DNA of 64,000 bases from Pseudorhodoferax soli (GCF_003337555.1 NZ_QPJK01000007.1:134553-198552), one strand, 5' to 3'. Counted from the stretch's first letter, positions 8,342-17,403 are shown. Made by a program: numbers and translations. Notes: generated by a model from the sequence alone, not told the origin.

Positions 8342-9555
8342 GTGATGACTCCTTGGGAGCGAAGGCCCTCGATCTCGGAACCACTGAGTCCAAGCTCCGT
8401 GAGAATTTCCATGCTGTCCTGTCCCAGCGCGGGCGCATGCCGTCGCAACCCGAGCGGGGATCCGCTCATGCGCACCGGGGGCGCACAGTGCACGATGGGG
8501 CCTTCGGTCGGATGTTCGACCTGCTCGAAGAAACCGGTTGCCGTGAGATGCGCATCGCCAGCCACGATCTGCGACAGCGAGCGAACCTGAACGGCCGGGA
8601 TGTCGGCGCTCTGCAGGAGATCCAGCCACTCGGCGGTCGTCCGTGAGGCGATCTGGTCGGCAAGCAACCCATACAGCACATCGATGTTCCGCGTGCGAGC
8701 ATCCATGGTCGAGAACCGCTCTTGCAGCATCAGATCGGGCTGGCCCACCAGATCGAAGAATCGCTTCCAGTGAATGTCGCCATACGGAACCACTGCGATG
8801 TATCCGTCCAGGGTTCGATAGGGGCGGCGGAATTTGGAGACGACCCGTGGATACCGGGGTTCACCCATCGACGGGACGAAACTGCTGCCGTAGAGGTGCT
8901 CGACCAGGTTGAAGGCCACCATGGTCTCGTACATCGGCACCTCAACCTGCTGGCCCTGCCCCGTCCGCTCTGCATGGCGAACAGCCGCTACAAGGGCAAG
9001 TGCCAGAACCAGGCCGCTGACCTTGTCCGCGACAGCGGACCCAACGTACTGTGGCTCGCCCGCGAACTCGGCTTGAAGAGCAGCACTTCCGCTCATGGCT
9101 TGAATGGTGTCGTCGAGTGCGGGACGCGCAGCGTAGGGACCCGTCTGGCCGTACCCCACCGCGTTGCAATAGACCAAGCGTGGACTGTCCTGCTGCAACT
9201 GTGCGTAGCCAAGTCCCAGTCGATCGACAGCCAAGGGTCGTACGTTGGTCACGAAGACATCCGCTTCGCGGATCAGGGCCTTGATGACCTCGAGTCCGGC
9301 GGGGTGCTTGACATCGAGCGCGAGACTGCGCTTGTTGCGGTTGCATCCCAGAAACATGGACGCCATGCCAAGATTGCGGCACGGACCCGTGATCCGCGTG
9401 CTATCGCCACCAAGTCCCTCCACCTTGATGACGTCAGCCCCCATGTCTCCCAGCCACTGCGTCCCATAGGGCCCAAACAGCACGGTCGTCATGTCGATGA
9501 CCCGCACGCCATCCAGGGCGCCCCGAGGCAGTCTTTGGTTCCCCGCGCCCGTCAT
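8338..9555 (-). CDS. CaiB/BaiF family (class III) CoA-transferase
   Basis: A 405-aa family III CoA-transferase, which moves CoA between carboxylic acids and so activates a substrate for beta-oxidation. Seen are the N-terminal VRVIDMTTVLFGPYGTQWLGDMGADVIKVE, the NRNKRSLALD motif, VTNVRP, and ALDDTIQAMSG, which holds the Asp that forms the acyl anhydride in this family. The C-terminus has the usual APALGQDSMEILTELGL. Start and stop both overlap neighbours by ATGA, placing it tightly between an acyl-CoA dehydrogenase and the enoyl-CoA hydratase. Confidence 0.95.
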   Translation of the reverse strand: MTGAGNQRLPRGALDGVRVIDMTTVLFGPYGTQWLGDMGADVIKVEGLGGDSTRITGPCRNLGMASMFLGCNRNKRSLALDVKHPAGLEVIKALIREADVFVTNVRPLAVDRLGLGYAQLQQDSPRLVYCNAVGYGQTGPYAARPALDDTIQAMSGSAALQAEFAGEPQYVGSAVADKVSGLVLALALVAAVRHAERTGQGQQVEVPMYETMVAFNLVEHLYGSSFVPSMGEPRYPRVVSKFRRPYRTLDGYIAVVPYGDIHWKRFFDLVGQPDLMLQERFSTMDARTRNIDVLYGLLADQIASRTTAEWLDLLQSADIPAVQVRSLSQIVAGDAHLTATGFFEQVEHPTEGPIVHCAPPVRMSGSPLGLRRHAPALGQDSMEILTELGLSGSEIEGLRSQGVIT

Positions 9556-10625
9556 ACCACCCCCTCGACTCCGGACGTCGACATCCGTGCATCACTCAGC
9601 CCGGGCCAGAACGCGTCGCCGCCAGCCGCAATCACGCGGTTGCCGAGCAGCCGCGACCAGTGCATCTCGTTGCCATACTCCTCGCGCCAGGACCAAAGGC
9701 GCCGGGTCCATATTTGCAGGGAGTACTCCTGCGTCATGCCGATGGCTCCGTGCACCTGGTGGGCCAGCTTGGCAACGATGTTGGCGGCCTGAGCAGCGCG
9801 GACCTTCGCGACGGCCACTTCTTCCCAGCTTGCCCCGCTGGTTGCCGCCATGACAGCCATCTCCAGCGCCATGGACGCCGCGCACACTTCGCAGGTCATC
9901 TCTGCCAAATAGGACTGAATGACCTGGAAGTGACCAATCGGCTTGCCGAACTGTTGGCGGTCCTGTGCATACTGGACCGACAGATGCATGGCCGACTCGA
10001 GCGCGCCCACGGTAGAGGCGCAACGACACAGCGCGCCGATGCTTTCGAGCAGATCCGAGTCAACACCGGAGTTCGCAGGGTGCAGCTGCTCGCCTGCGAC
10101 TCGAACAAGCGAGGCTTCGAGGGTATCGCGCGGCTCCCCAGCAAGATTCCTTCCGGGGACCCACTCCAGCGCCGCCCCTTCAATGCCCGCAACCCACTGC
10201 TTGCCATCCAACGTGCACAGCGCCAGGACCCGCTCGGCGTGTCGTCCCCAGGGAACAGCCGCACCAGCAAAGTCGATCTGAACATGTCCGTCGTCCACCG
10301 AAGCGGCTTTCAGACATCTGGGCACCGCCGTCAGAGTGGCATGGCCTAGCGCAAGGCCGGCAGACTGAGCCAGCGCACGACCAAGCATTTCGGAGTCGGC
10401 AAACGGAATCAGTGCGCCTGCGCGCCCGATCTCAACCAACACGGCGACCTTGTCGCCCACGTCCATCCCGGTTTCGTCGCCACGCAGCCCCAGAAGCTCG
10501 AACTGATCCCAGAGATTGGCGTCCAGCCCATCGGCCTCGCACGCCAAAGTGCCTTCGGGAGATGCACGATCCTTCAGCAACCTGGCGACCGCATCACGCA
10601 CCATGGAAGTCGTCTCGCTCATCAT
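9552..10625 (-). CDS. Acyl-CoA dehydrogenase family protein (short form)
   Basis: A 357-aa FAD-dependent acyl-CoA dehydrogenase-like subunit. The N-terminal helical part is shortened and the middle domain is diverged; the C-terminal domain is clear (YAQDRQQFGKPIGHFQVIQSYLAEM, then QVHGAIGMTQEYSLQIWTRRLW). This short type is commonly paired with a full-length partner, as in ChsE/FadE-like alpha2beta2 pairs of sterol degradation, and here it directly follows a 385-aa dehydrogenase with ATGA overlap. A heteromer is therefore likely but inferred. It feeds the adjacent CoA-transferase/hydratase genes. Confidence 0.9.
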   Translation of the reverse strand: MMSETTSMVRDAVARLLKDRASPEGTLACEADGLDANLWDQFELLGLRGDETGMDVGDKVAVLVEIGRAGALIPFADSEMLGRALAQSAGLALGHATLTAVPRCLKAASVDDGHVQIDFAGAAVPWGRHAERVLALCTLDGKQWVAGIEGAALEWVPGRNLAGEPRDTLEASLVRVAGEQLHPANSGVDSDLLESIGALCRCASTVGALESAMHLSVQYAQDRQQFGKPIGHFQVIQSYLAEMTCEVCAASMALEMAVMAATSGASWEEVAVAKVRAAQAANIVAKLAHQVHGAIGMTQEYSLQIWTRRLWSWREEYGNEMHWSRLLGNRVIAAGGDAFWPGLSDARMSTSGVEGVV

Positions 10626-11779
10626 CTGAGTCCCAGCGCGCGGGCCACGATGCCGCGCAGCACTTCGTTGGTTCCACCGCGCAACGTGAATGTGGGTGCA
10701 TGCATGACAGCTTGCGCGACTAGGTCCGCATAGCGATCTGTCCCGTGCCCGCGGGGTTCGACTTCCCAATGAGTGCGGGCTGCCGTAACCACATCTGACT
10801 CGAAGCGCGTGCCGAGATCCTTGACCAGCGCCGCCTGCACGGTTGGCTGTCCACCGGCTTCGATGGCCGCCGCCACGGCCATCGACATCGCCCGCAGTGT
10901 TCGAAGCCTCGCCACCAGCTCACCAATCGCTGCTGCGACTTCCTCGCGTCGCGTGTGGGTCGGGCCGCTTGCCACCATCGCTCGCAGGAGCGGCAGGACA
11001 CTCAGAAATCGCTCTGGCCCACTGCGTTCAATGGCCAACTCGGCGCCAATGACCCTCCAGCCCATGCCCTCGCCTCCGACAACTGCGGCATCGGAGACAA
11101 GTACGTCGTCGAACGTCACCTCGTTGAAGTGGTGCTCCCCGTTGAGCAAGAGCAAGGGCCGAACCTGCACACCCGCAGCCGCGCGAGGCACGATGAACAT
11201 CGTGAGCCCGTCGTGCTTCTTGCCGTCGACGCGCGAGCGTGCCAACACGAAGAACTGGTCCGCGATGTGGGCCTGACTGGTCCAGACCTTGCGGCCACTG
11301 ATGAGCCATCCGTCGGATGTTCGCGTTGCCTTCGTGCGCACCGCGGCGAGGTCAGAACCAACGTCCGGTTCGCTGTAGCAGGCGCCGAAGTAGCTCTCGC
11401 CGCGCGCGATGGCCGGCATGTGCGCGCGGCATTGATCAGGGGTGCCAAAGCGCAAGAGGCTCAGCCCGATCTGCCGCTCCGCCACCCAGTGGGCCGCAAC
11501 AGGTGCACCGGCCGCTAGGAGCTCCTCGACCACGACGTACCGTTCCTGGTTGGAACGTCCTTGTCCCCCGAACTCCCGCGGCCACGCCATGCCCAGCCAG
11601 CCTCTTGCACCAAGCTTTCGAGAGAACTCCGGCGACGATCCACGAACCCAGCAGTCGACGAGCGGCACAAAGCCACCCGTCGCTAGCTCCTGGGCCAGGA
11701 ACGCCCGCACTTCATCCCTGAGCGCTTGCTGCGAAGCATCCGGCCGTGACGGACGCAAGGCGAGAACCGAGCCCATCAT
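10622..11779 (-). CDS. Acyl-CoA dehydrogenase
   Basis: Full-length dehydrogenase, 385 aa, with all three domains: GWLGMAWPREFGGQG at the N-terminus, the middle-domain signature ACYSEPDVGSDLAAVRTKA that contacts FAD and substrate, and the C-terminal FTLRGGTNEVLRGIVARALGL, typical of FadE-type enzymes. It should introduce a 2,3 double bond into an acyl-CoA and pass electrons to ETF. The ATG overlaps by 4 bp the stop of the scarred crotonase/CoA-transferase remnant, and its own stop overlaps the partner dehydrogenase gene. Confidence 0.93.
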   Translation of the reverse strand: MMGSVLALRPSRPDASQQALRDEVRAFLAQELATGGFVPLVDCWVRGSSPEFSRKLGARGWLGMAWPREFGGQGRSNQERYVVVEELLAAGAPVAAHWVAERQIGLSLLRFGTPDQCRAHMPAIARGESYFGACYSEPDVGSDLAAVRTKATRTSDGWLISGRKVWTSQAHIADQFFVLARSRVDGKKHDGLTMFIVPRAAAGVQVRPLLLLNGEHHFNEVTFDDVLVSDAAVVGGEGMGWRVIGAELAIERSGPERFLSVLPLLRAMVASGPTHTRREEVAAAIGELVARLRTLRAMSMAVAAAIEAGGQPTVQAALVKDLGTRFESDVVTAARTHWEVEPRGHGTDRYADLVAQAVMHAPTFTLRGGTNEVLRGIVARALGLR

Positions 11780-12056
11780 GCGCCACGCTCCCAGATGGCA
11801 TCGAGCTCGCCATCTGCTTCACCCATCGCGGGTGCGCAACGGTCTCGCCGCATTACTCGCCCCCTGACCGGGAAGGCTTTCCTGCGCCAGTGACAACGGC
11901 GACCCTGATGGCATCGTCAGTCGCACCCCGCGCAAAGGTGTCGCGCAGAGCCTCCAACATGGCACGCGACATGGCGTTCATCGACTCGGGACGCCAGAGC
12001 GTGACCCGCATCACAGCACCGAGGCGGTCGACCCGAAGATCGGGCGTATCCATCAC
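11776..12056 (-). pseudogene. Fused remnant: crotonase N-terminus joined to a CoA-transferase-like C-terminus
   Basis: The first 67 codons from 12056 are a good crotonase start (VTLWRPESMNAMS, VAVVTGAGK) that ends at TAA (11853) exactly where GRAFSAGGD-type residues should follow. After the stop, another frame reads CAPAMGEADGELDAIWERGA and ends in a TGA overlapping the dehydrogenase ATG. That tail resembles the C-termini of CaiB/BaiF CoA-transferases (compare APALGQDSMEIL in the gene at 8338). A deletion that removed the rest of a crotonase and most of a CoA-transferase would explain it. The crotonase part is well supported, the second part less so. Confidence 0.65.
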
Positions 12057-13204
12057 ATGCGCTCCAGGATGGTCGCACTTGCCAACCCGTGCCCGGCGCA
12101 GAACACCACCAATGCGAGCGAGCCACCCGTGGCTTCAAGTCCAGCTAACGCCTTCGCGACCAAGCCGACGCCAGTTGCGCCTAACGGATGTCCATGGGCG
12201 ATCGCACCACCCCACGGATTCACTCTCACCAAATCAACAGCGAGCTCGCGAGCCCATCCAACCGGCACACAAGCGAATGCCTCGTTGACCTCGATCCAAT
12301 GGAGGTCCGACATGGACAGCCCTGCCTTCCCCAGCGCAGCACGCGTCGCAGGAATCACGCCGTCCAGCTGAATCCTCGGGTCGGAGCCAACAACCACGCG
12401 GGCGCGGAACCGTGCACGCGCACGCATCCCGTCCGCTCGCACCGCGTCCTCGCGCCCGACCAGCAACGAAGCTGCGCCGTCGGTCATCTGGCTAGAGTTG
12501 GCTGCGGTGATGACGCCATCTGGGTGCGTCACAGGTACCAGACTGGCCATCTTGGCACGGTCTACGTTGCCGCGAACACCCTCATCGGTAACCAAGCCAA
12601 GTCCATGCACCGGCACCGTCTCGCGTGGATTCGACAGGCTGGCGGCATGTTGCATCGCCTTGCGATGGCTCTGCGCCGCAAAGTCATCCAGCTCCTCTCT
12701 CGTCAGGCCCCACTTGGCTGCCATCAGTTCGGCGCTCTGCGCCTGCGGAGGCAGCTCATGCGCCGCCAGCAGGTCCGCATTGAGCATGGACCAGTCCCGA
12801 AACGGACCAGCACCGAGCGTAACGTCCAAGAACATCGGCGTTCGACTCATGCTCTCGACGCCGCAGGCAACCGCGTAGTCCATGTCACCTGCAATGACGG
12901 CCTGCGCAGCGAAGTGGACCGTGCTTTGTCCCGATGAACACATGCGATTCAGCGTGACGGCGGGAACCTCGATCGGCACACCGGCCAACAGCGCCGCCTG
13001 GCGACCAACGTTGGCAGACTGCTCCCCAGCCTGCGACACACAGCCGGTCAGTATGTCGCCCAAACGTGAAGGGTCCACACTCGTTCTCTCCAACAGCGAG
13101 CTCAACGACGAAGCCAAGAGCGCGTCTGGGCGCAGGCCAGCGTAGGCACCCCCACGCCTACCGAAGGGCGTACGGACTGCATCGACGATCACGGCTTCAT
13201 GCAT
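12053..13204 (-). CDS. Thiolase (acetyl-CoA acyltransferase)
   Basis: A 383-aa thiolase that should cleave 3-oxoacyl-CoA to acetyl-CoA and a shortened acyl-CoA. The acylated nucleophile cysteine is in NRMCSSGQ near residue 88; the catalytic histidine is in NPWGGAIAHGHPLGATG; the second cysteine is in VFCAGHGLASA, a slightly unusual version of CxGGGxG. EVNEAFA is conserved. The ATG at 13204 has AAGGA upstream. The gene overlaps the CoA-transferase stop by 8 bp and its stop overlaps the crotonase remnant. Confidence 0.94.
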   Translation of the reverse strand: MHEAVIVDAVRTPFGRRGGAYAGLRPDALLASSLSSLLERTSVDPSRLGDILTGCVSQAGEQSANVGRQAALLAGVPIEVPAVTLNRMCSSGQSTVHFAAQAVIAGDMDYAVACGVESMSRTPMFLDVTLGAGPFRDWSMLNADLLAAHELPPQAQSAELMAAKWGLTREELDDFAAQSHRKAMQHAASLSNPRETVPVHGLGLVTDEGVRGNVDRAKMASLVPVTHPDGVITAANSSQMTDGAASLLVGREDAVRADGMRARARFRARVVVGSDPRIQLDGVIPATRAALGKAGLSMSDLHWIEVNEAFACVPVGWARELAVDLVRVNPWGGAIAHGHPLGATGVGLVAKALAGLEATGGSLALVVFCAGHGLASATILERM

Positions 13205-14411
13205 GCTGTTCCTTCTGAACCGGTACGGCGCTCACAACGCCGCGATCAATCAGTTGCTGTATGACTTCCTCGGACAATCCGCAACGCAACGCCAACACCT
13301 CTCGGGTGTGCTGGCCTAAACGGGGTGGCGCGGCTGCACCATCGCTGCAGCTCGCTCCCAGCGTAGGGTTGCGGATACTCGGATAGCGGTCATCTCCCGC
13401 ACCCATCTGTCCAAACAGCTTGTTGTGGCGGACTTGCGCATCGCCTCTGAGCTGGGCGTAGTCATTGATCGGCGCGCACAGGACATCCATGTTGCGCAGG
13501 CGCCCTATCCATTCGTCCCGGCTTGCCGTAGAAAGAACGGCTTCGAGCTGGACCCGCAGGGCATCTCGGTTCCGCTGCCGGTGCGCGGAAGTGGCGAAGC
13601 GTGGATCCTCGGCAATCGCCTGTAAGCCCAGAGAGTCGCAAAACGCTGGCCATTGGTGGTCGAAGACGGTCAACGTGATCGGGCCATCCGCGGTGGGGAA
13701 CGATCCGGACGGCGACAGCAACGGGTGATCGTTGCCCATCCGCTCCGGGAGCTGCCCCGTCATCAGGTACTCGGTCAGGGGCGGTGCCTGAAAGGCAACG
13801 ATGGAGTCGAGCAACGAGATGTCGACGTCGCGGCCCGGCTCACCAGGTCGGCGCTGCAATAGCGCCAGCAGAACCCCCGAGAACGCGTTCATCCCAGCGA
13901 GCATGTCGGAGACCACATTACCTACGCGAAATGCCTCCCCGTCGCGCGGTCCGACGATGCTCATGAGCCCGCCGTAGGCTTGCATCGTCGAGTCGCCGGC
14001 CGGCAGGTGCACATTGGGCCCGCTAGAGCCAAAGCCTGTAACGGAACAGTAGATCAGGTCTGGTCGTGCCCGGCGCAGCTGCTCCCTACCGAGCCCCAGC
14101 TTGTCCATCACGCCAGGGCGAAAGCTTTCCAGCACAACGTCGCACTGAGCGGCGAGGGTCTGCGCAATCTCTCGGGCCTCGCGCTGGCGGAGATCCAGAG
14201 CGACGCCAGACTTGCCTCGGTTGACGCTGACAAAGACAGCACCCTGTCCGCCTTCGCCAGCAACCCCCATGCTGCGAGACCAGTCGCCGCGCAAGGGCTC
14301 CACCTTTGTGACTTCCGCTCCTTGGTCAGCCAGCAGCTGACCACAATAGGGGCCAGCCACACCCTGGCCGAAGTCCAGGACGCGGATGCCGGTCAAGGGC
14401 AACTGGCTCAA
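13197..14411 (-). CDS. CaiB/BaiF family CoA-transferase
   Basis: Second class III CoA-transferase of the operon, 404 aa: VLDFGQGVAGPYCGQLLADQGAEVTKVEP at the N-terminus, NRGKSGVALDLRQ, and AGDSTMQAYGG with the catalytic aspartate. The C-terminus APPRLGQHTREVLAL is typical. It starts with TTG at 14411, overlapping the MaoC stop (TTGA) and preceded by a GGGGGAGG ribosome site. Two different CoA-transferases in one operon suggest either two entry substrates or two activation steps. Confidence 0.94.
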   Translation of the reverse strand: MSQLPLTGIRVLDFGQGVAGPYCGQLLADQGAEVTKVEPLRGDWSRSMGVAGEGGQGAVFVSVNRGKSGVALDLRQREAREIAQTLAAQCDVVLESFRPGVMDKLGLGREQLRRARPDLIYCSVTGFGSSGPNVHLPAGDSTMQAYGGLMSIVGPRDGEAFRVGNVVSDMLAGMNAFSGVLLALLQRRPGEPGRDVDISLLDSIVAFQAPPLTEYLMTGQLPERMGNDHPLLSPSGSFPTADGPITLTVFDHQWPAFCDSLGLQAIAEDPRFATSAHRQRNRDALRVQLEAVLSTASRDEWIGRLRNMDVLCAPINDYAQLRGDAQVRHNKLFGQMGAGDDRYPSIRNPTLGASCSDGAAAPPRLGQHTREVLALRCGLSEEVIQQLIDRGVVSAVPVQKEQHA

Positions 14412-14854
14412 ACCTCCCCCTTGCGCATCATGAACGATCCCCAGAACTCAAGGGGGGACGCGCCAGTCTGATTGACTACCGTGATCCGGACCGTCAGGAC
14501 ACCGCGCTGGCCATCGGACACGTCCTTCTTGCCCTCTACGGTGATGAGCACGTGGATGGTGTCTCCCGCTTTGACAGGGGCTGTGAACTTGAAGCGATCA
14601 AGCCCCAACGCTGCAAGCGTGTACTTGCCAAGAATGTCCTCCAGCATGCCGGCAGCGATGGATGCCGTGAACAGGCCGGGAGCGACGCGAGTCTTGAAGA
14701 GGCTGTGCTTCTTCGAGAACTCCTCGTCAATGAACATCGGCAGCTTCAGGCCGGCAAGGCAGGTGTAGCTGACGAGATCGGCTTCCGTGATCGTGCGGCC
14801 ATAGCTCTGAAAGGTCTCGCCGATTTCATAGCTTTCGTAAGTCTTCTGGGCCAA
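14408..14854 (-). CDS. MaoC-like hot-dog dehydratase, first gene of the operon
   Basis: A 148-aa single-domain hot-dog protein related to MaoC/(R)-specific enoyl-CoA hydratases (YESYEIGETFQSYGRTITEADLVSY at the N-terminus, FKTRVAPGLFTASIAAGM in the middle). The usual substrate-binding His of the GDxNPxH motif is not evident, since LVSYTCLAGLKLPMFID stands there, so activity may differ from a canonical hydratase. The start is TTG at 14854 with AAGGAG about 7 bases upstream. It heads the long minus-strand unit, and the promoter should lie in the gap shared with the IclR gene. Confidence 0.82.
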   Translation of the reverse strand: MAQKTYESYEIGETFQSYGRTITEADLVSYTCLAGLKLPMFIDEEFSKKHSLFKTRVAPGLFTASIAAGMLEDILGKYTLAALGLDRFKFTAPVKAGDTIHVLITVEGKKDVSDGQRGVLTVRITVVNQTGASPLEFWGSFMMRKGEV

Positions 14855-15446
14855 GTTACTTCTCCTTACGTAGACAGATGGAAGGGACTACGTGCTCATC
14901 ACTACGCAGTCGATCACTCGACCGCGATGTGACGCACCACGGGCGCGGACCTGCTGGCAACCTAGGCGATCCAAGCGCCAGACACCGGTCAGCACTTGCA
15001 GCGTTCGTATATTGGTACGCCTTGCGTTAATTCGCACGACGCGATGCTATCTGCATTTCGCCGTGCGTCAATACTTTTGTTGAGCTTTGGAGCTAAGCGG
15101 ACGAAGGCCACCCATGCCGTCCCCATGGAGCGCATGCAAAGCTCTGCTGATTCGTTCGCGCCATCCGATCGCGAGTGGTCGCTTCGACATCGACGGATCA
15201 CGGGGCTCCCATCCGCCACGAGATCGCGAGCCGCTTCGTCGAGGTCAACGCCTGCGGCCCTACACGGATGGAGCCTGCGGCCTTACTTCGCTGTGCACGG
15301 TCGCACGGCGGCTTCCACGCGACGCTGCACCTTACGAGCTCACGCATCTGCCAACATGTGAAGCCTTGCCTCGCCACGCCATGACACCCGGCACGTAGGC
15401 ATCGGAAGTTGGGGTACCGTACGCACTTCAATCGCCCCCACCTTCT
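14855..15446. other. 592-bp divergent intergenic region (operon/IclR promoters)
   Basis: No gene is apparent. It separates the minus-strand catabolic operon from the plus-strand IclR gene and must hold both promoters. It is less GC-rich in its first part than the flanking genes. A short interrupted palindrome CGTA-N6-TACG lies at 15006-15019 and GGTACCGTAC at 15412-15421; either could be an operator, but no consensus was matched. Confidence 0.5.
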
Positions 15447-16235
15447 ATGGAAAACGCCAAACTAGCCGTGCAGGCAGCCGCCCCGCAGTCCGTGGACCGG
15501 ATCTTCTCGATCCTTGATGCATTGGCTTCGGCAGAAGCCGGCATGGGTCTTGCGCAACTGGCGCGCAGCTTGGATGCACCCAAGAGCAGCTTGATGAGTC
15601 TGCTGGTCGGCATGGCCGAAGGAGGCTATCTACGACGCGACGAGGCGGGCGTCTACCGCCTGGGGCCGCGAATGTTCTCCCTGGCCACGCGAGTGGTCGG
15701 GCACTTGCGTCTTGGGGAACTCGCGCGTCCCACCCTGCGGTGGCTCAGCGAGCAGACCGGAGAGACAGCACTTCTTGGAGCGCTAACGCCAGATCGACAA
15801 AAGGTGGTCTACCTTGAAAAGGTGGAGAGCGAAAGCGCACTTCGATACACGATCCCGATCGGCGAGCAACGAGACCTTTACAGCACCGCCATCGGGAAGC
15901 TGCTGTTGGCCTACATGCCTGCATCGCAGCAGGAGCACTACCTTCGTTCGGTGACGCTTGTCGCGCACACGCCTTCGACGATCACCAGCGTTGCAAGCCT
16001 ACGCAAGGAACTCGCGGCGATCGTGGCCAGCGGCATTTCGCGCACCCACAGTGACCGGGTCGTAGACGCCAGCGCCATCGCAGCGCCTGTCTACGGCTTC
16101 GATGGCGACTTGCTGCTCGGCGTGGTGATCGCGGGCCCGACCAACCGCATTACTGCCAACGACAAGAAGCACTGCAAATGCGTCGTGGAAGCAGCACAGA
16201 GGCTGACGCGGACCATGGCCGGCAAGCCACCGTAA
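15447..16235 (+). CDS. IclR-family transcriptional regulator
   Basis: A 262-aa regulator with an N-terminal winged helix-turn-helix (SVDRIFSILDALA, then LAQLARSLDAPKSSLMSLL) at residues ~14-60 and a C-terminal GAF-like effector domain (LYSTAIGKLLLAYMP near residue 143, SGISRTHSDRVVDASAIAAPV near 195). It stands divergent to the catabolic operon across 592 bp, so it probably controls that operon in response to one of its acids or CoA esters. Whether it activates or represses cannot be told. Confidence 0.93.
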   Translation: MENAKLAVQAAAPQSVDRIFSILDALASAEAGMGLAQLARSLDAPKSSLMSLLVGMAEGGYLRRDEAGVYRLGPRMFSLATRVVGHLRLGELARPTLRWLSEQTGETALLGALTPDRQKVVYLEKVESESALRYTIPIGEQRDLYSTAIGKLLLAYMPASQQEHYLRSVTLVAHTPSTITSVASLRKELAAIVASGISRTHSDRVVDASAIAAPVYGFDGDLLLGVVIAGPTNRITANDKKHCKCVVEAAQRLTRTMAGKPP

Positions 16236-16473
16236 CCTCTACATCCGTTCCTTTGACGCCTCAGGCGACTGCCGGCTTGCGGTGACATCGTGCGTATATG
16301 CGGCTATCATTCCGCTATCAGTTCTGTCTTTATGGCATCAGCAGCAAGCGATGGCTACGCTGGCTTGCTGCGACTCCGCGAGGACTGGTGGACACTGTCT
16401 AGGCGCACGTCGAGTGGCTGGCCCAGCCGCGGAACGTCGATCCCTTTGCGTTGGCTTCTAAGAGGAGTTCCTG

Positions 16474-16923
16474 GTGAGTCTGATCAAGAAGACAATTGAC
16501 GCTTCGACTGCACAGAAAGCAATTTATGCAGCCGTCGAGAAGTCCGTGGCCATGGGCAAGGCCATGTGCATCGCAGTCGTGAATGAGGATGGATTGCTCA
16601 ATGCATTTCATCGGATGGACGGCGCCCCATTTCTGGCCATTGACGTCGCGCAGAACAAGGCATACACGGCCGCTTCATTCGGCATGCCGTCACACGCCTG
16701 GTACGACTTCATCAAGGACGATCCGCCCTTGCTGCATGGCATCACGAACACTCCCCGACTTGTGATCTTCGGCGGCGGCTACCCCATCATGGAAGGCGGA
16801 CAGATGGTGGGCGCCATCGGCGTGTCCGGAGGACACTACTCAGATGACATGCAGGTGGCGCAGGCAGCCCTGGAGGCAGTCGCGGCCTCTGACCTTAGTC
16901 GAGCGACCGTGCTACCGCCTTGA
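16474..16923 (+). CDS. GlcG/HbpS-family protein
   Basis: A 149-aa protein of the GlcG/HbpS (DUF336) family: MCIAVVNEDGLLNAFHRMDGAP near residue 31, NKAYTAASFGMPS, and the glycine-rich IFGGGYPIMEGGQMVGAIGVSGG that forms the domain's conserved loop. Members occur next to catabolic operons and may bind haem or small ligands; a defined activity is known for few. It begins with GTG at 16474 behind a strong AGAGGAG site. It is 238 bp downstream of the IclR gene and runs toward the nitroreductase remnant, overlapping its 3' end by 12 bp. Confidence 0.85.
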   Translation: MSLIKKTIDASTAQKAIYAAVEKSVAMGKAMCIAVVNEDGLLNAFHRMDGAPFLAIDVAQNKAYTAASFGMPSHAWYDFIKDDPPLLHGITNTPRLVIFGGGYPIMEGGQMVGAIGVSGGHYSDDMQVAQAALEAVAASDLSRATVLPP

Positions 16924-17331
16924 TGATCTCTCCCGGGTCTGAGGAAGCTTCAGACTCAGCACGGCACTTGCCACTTCGATGCGCAAGAGCTTCGCGACGC
17001 CGCTGGCGATCGTGAGTATCCGGGCATTGCGCACATGCCGCTCCGTCGGCTGATCCCGTCCATCGCTGGTGGATCCCAAACCGAGCGCGCACGACAAGCG
17101 CTGGCGCGCGGAGCCGACGACCTGGATGAACTCACCGGGCTGCAGATTGGCACCGCTCGGCGCGCACCGGGCTTCCTGCAGCATCTGCCCAATCCAGTCC
17201 TGCGGCACCTCCTGCTGCGCGAAGCGGCGAGTCGAGGCGCGTGTCCCCGCCAGCGTCGCCCAGCCTTGCCGGTCGTGCAATGTGCTTGGCTCCGAACACG
17301 CGGGAGCAGCCGTCTCTAGACTCTGTCGCAT
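16912..17331 (-). pseudogene. Truncated nitroreductase, duplicate of the gene at the left edge
   Basis: The frame from the ATG at 17331 reads as a nitroreductase N-terminus: ASTRRF, CAPSGANLQPGEFIQVVG and RQRLSCAL, to about residue 85. After that the sequence no longer resembles the family (RILTIASGVAKLL and onward) and stops at 139 aa, about two thirds of the usual 190-220 aa length. The first 62 codons are the direct repeat of 1-186. The second half of the enzyme is missing, so this is most likely a dead duplicate left by the event that placed the 17-kb block here. Confidence 0.75.
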
Positions 17332-17354
17332 GTCCGGATTCTCGCCGTCGCCAA
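17146..17354. repeat. Right copy of the long direct repeat
   Basis: Matches 1-209 with three substitutions (positions 1, 152 and 176 of the left copy) and no gaps. It ends abruptly at 17354: the left copy continues into the Bug stop codon, the right copy into unrelated sequence before azurin. To its left the nitroreductase reading continues for ~24 more codons, so the repeat may extend further into the part of the left copy that lies outside the window. Confidence 0.95.
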
Positions 17355-17403
17355 CCCTCGTTCAGCGCAGGCTGGCGTTCGTCGCGTAGGACTGGATCGG
17401 AAC

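Noticed and set aside
17355-17403. Thirteen sense codons in frame after the azurin stop (VPIQSYATNASLR)
   Set aside because: Too short to judge; no reason to expect readthrough of a TGA in this gene.
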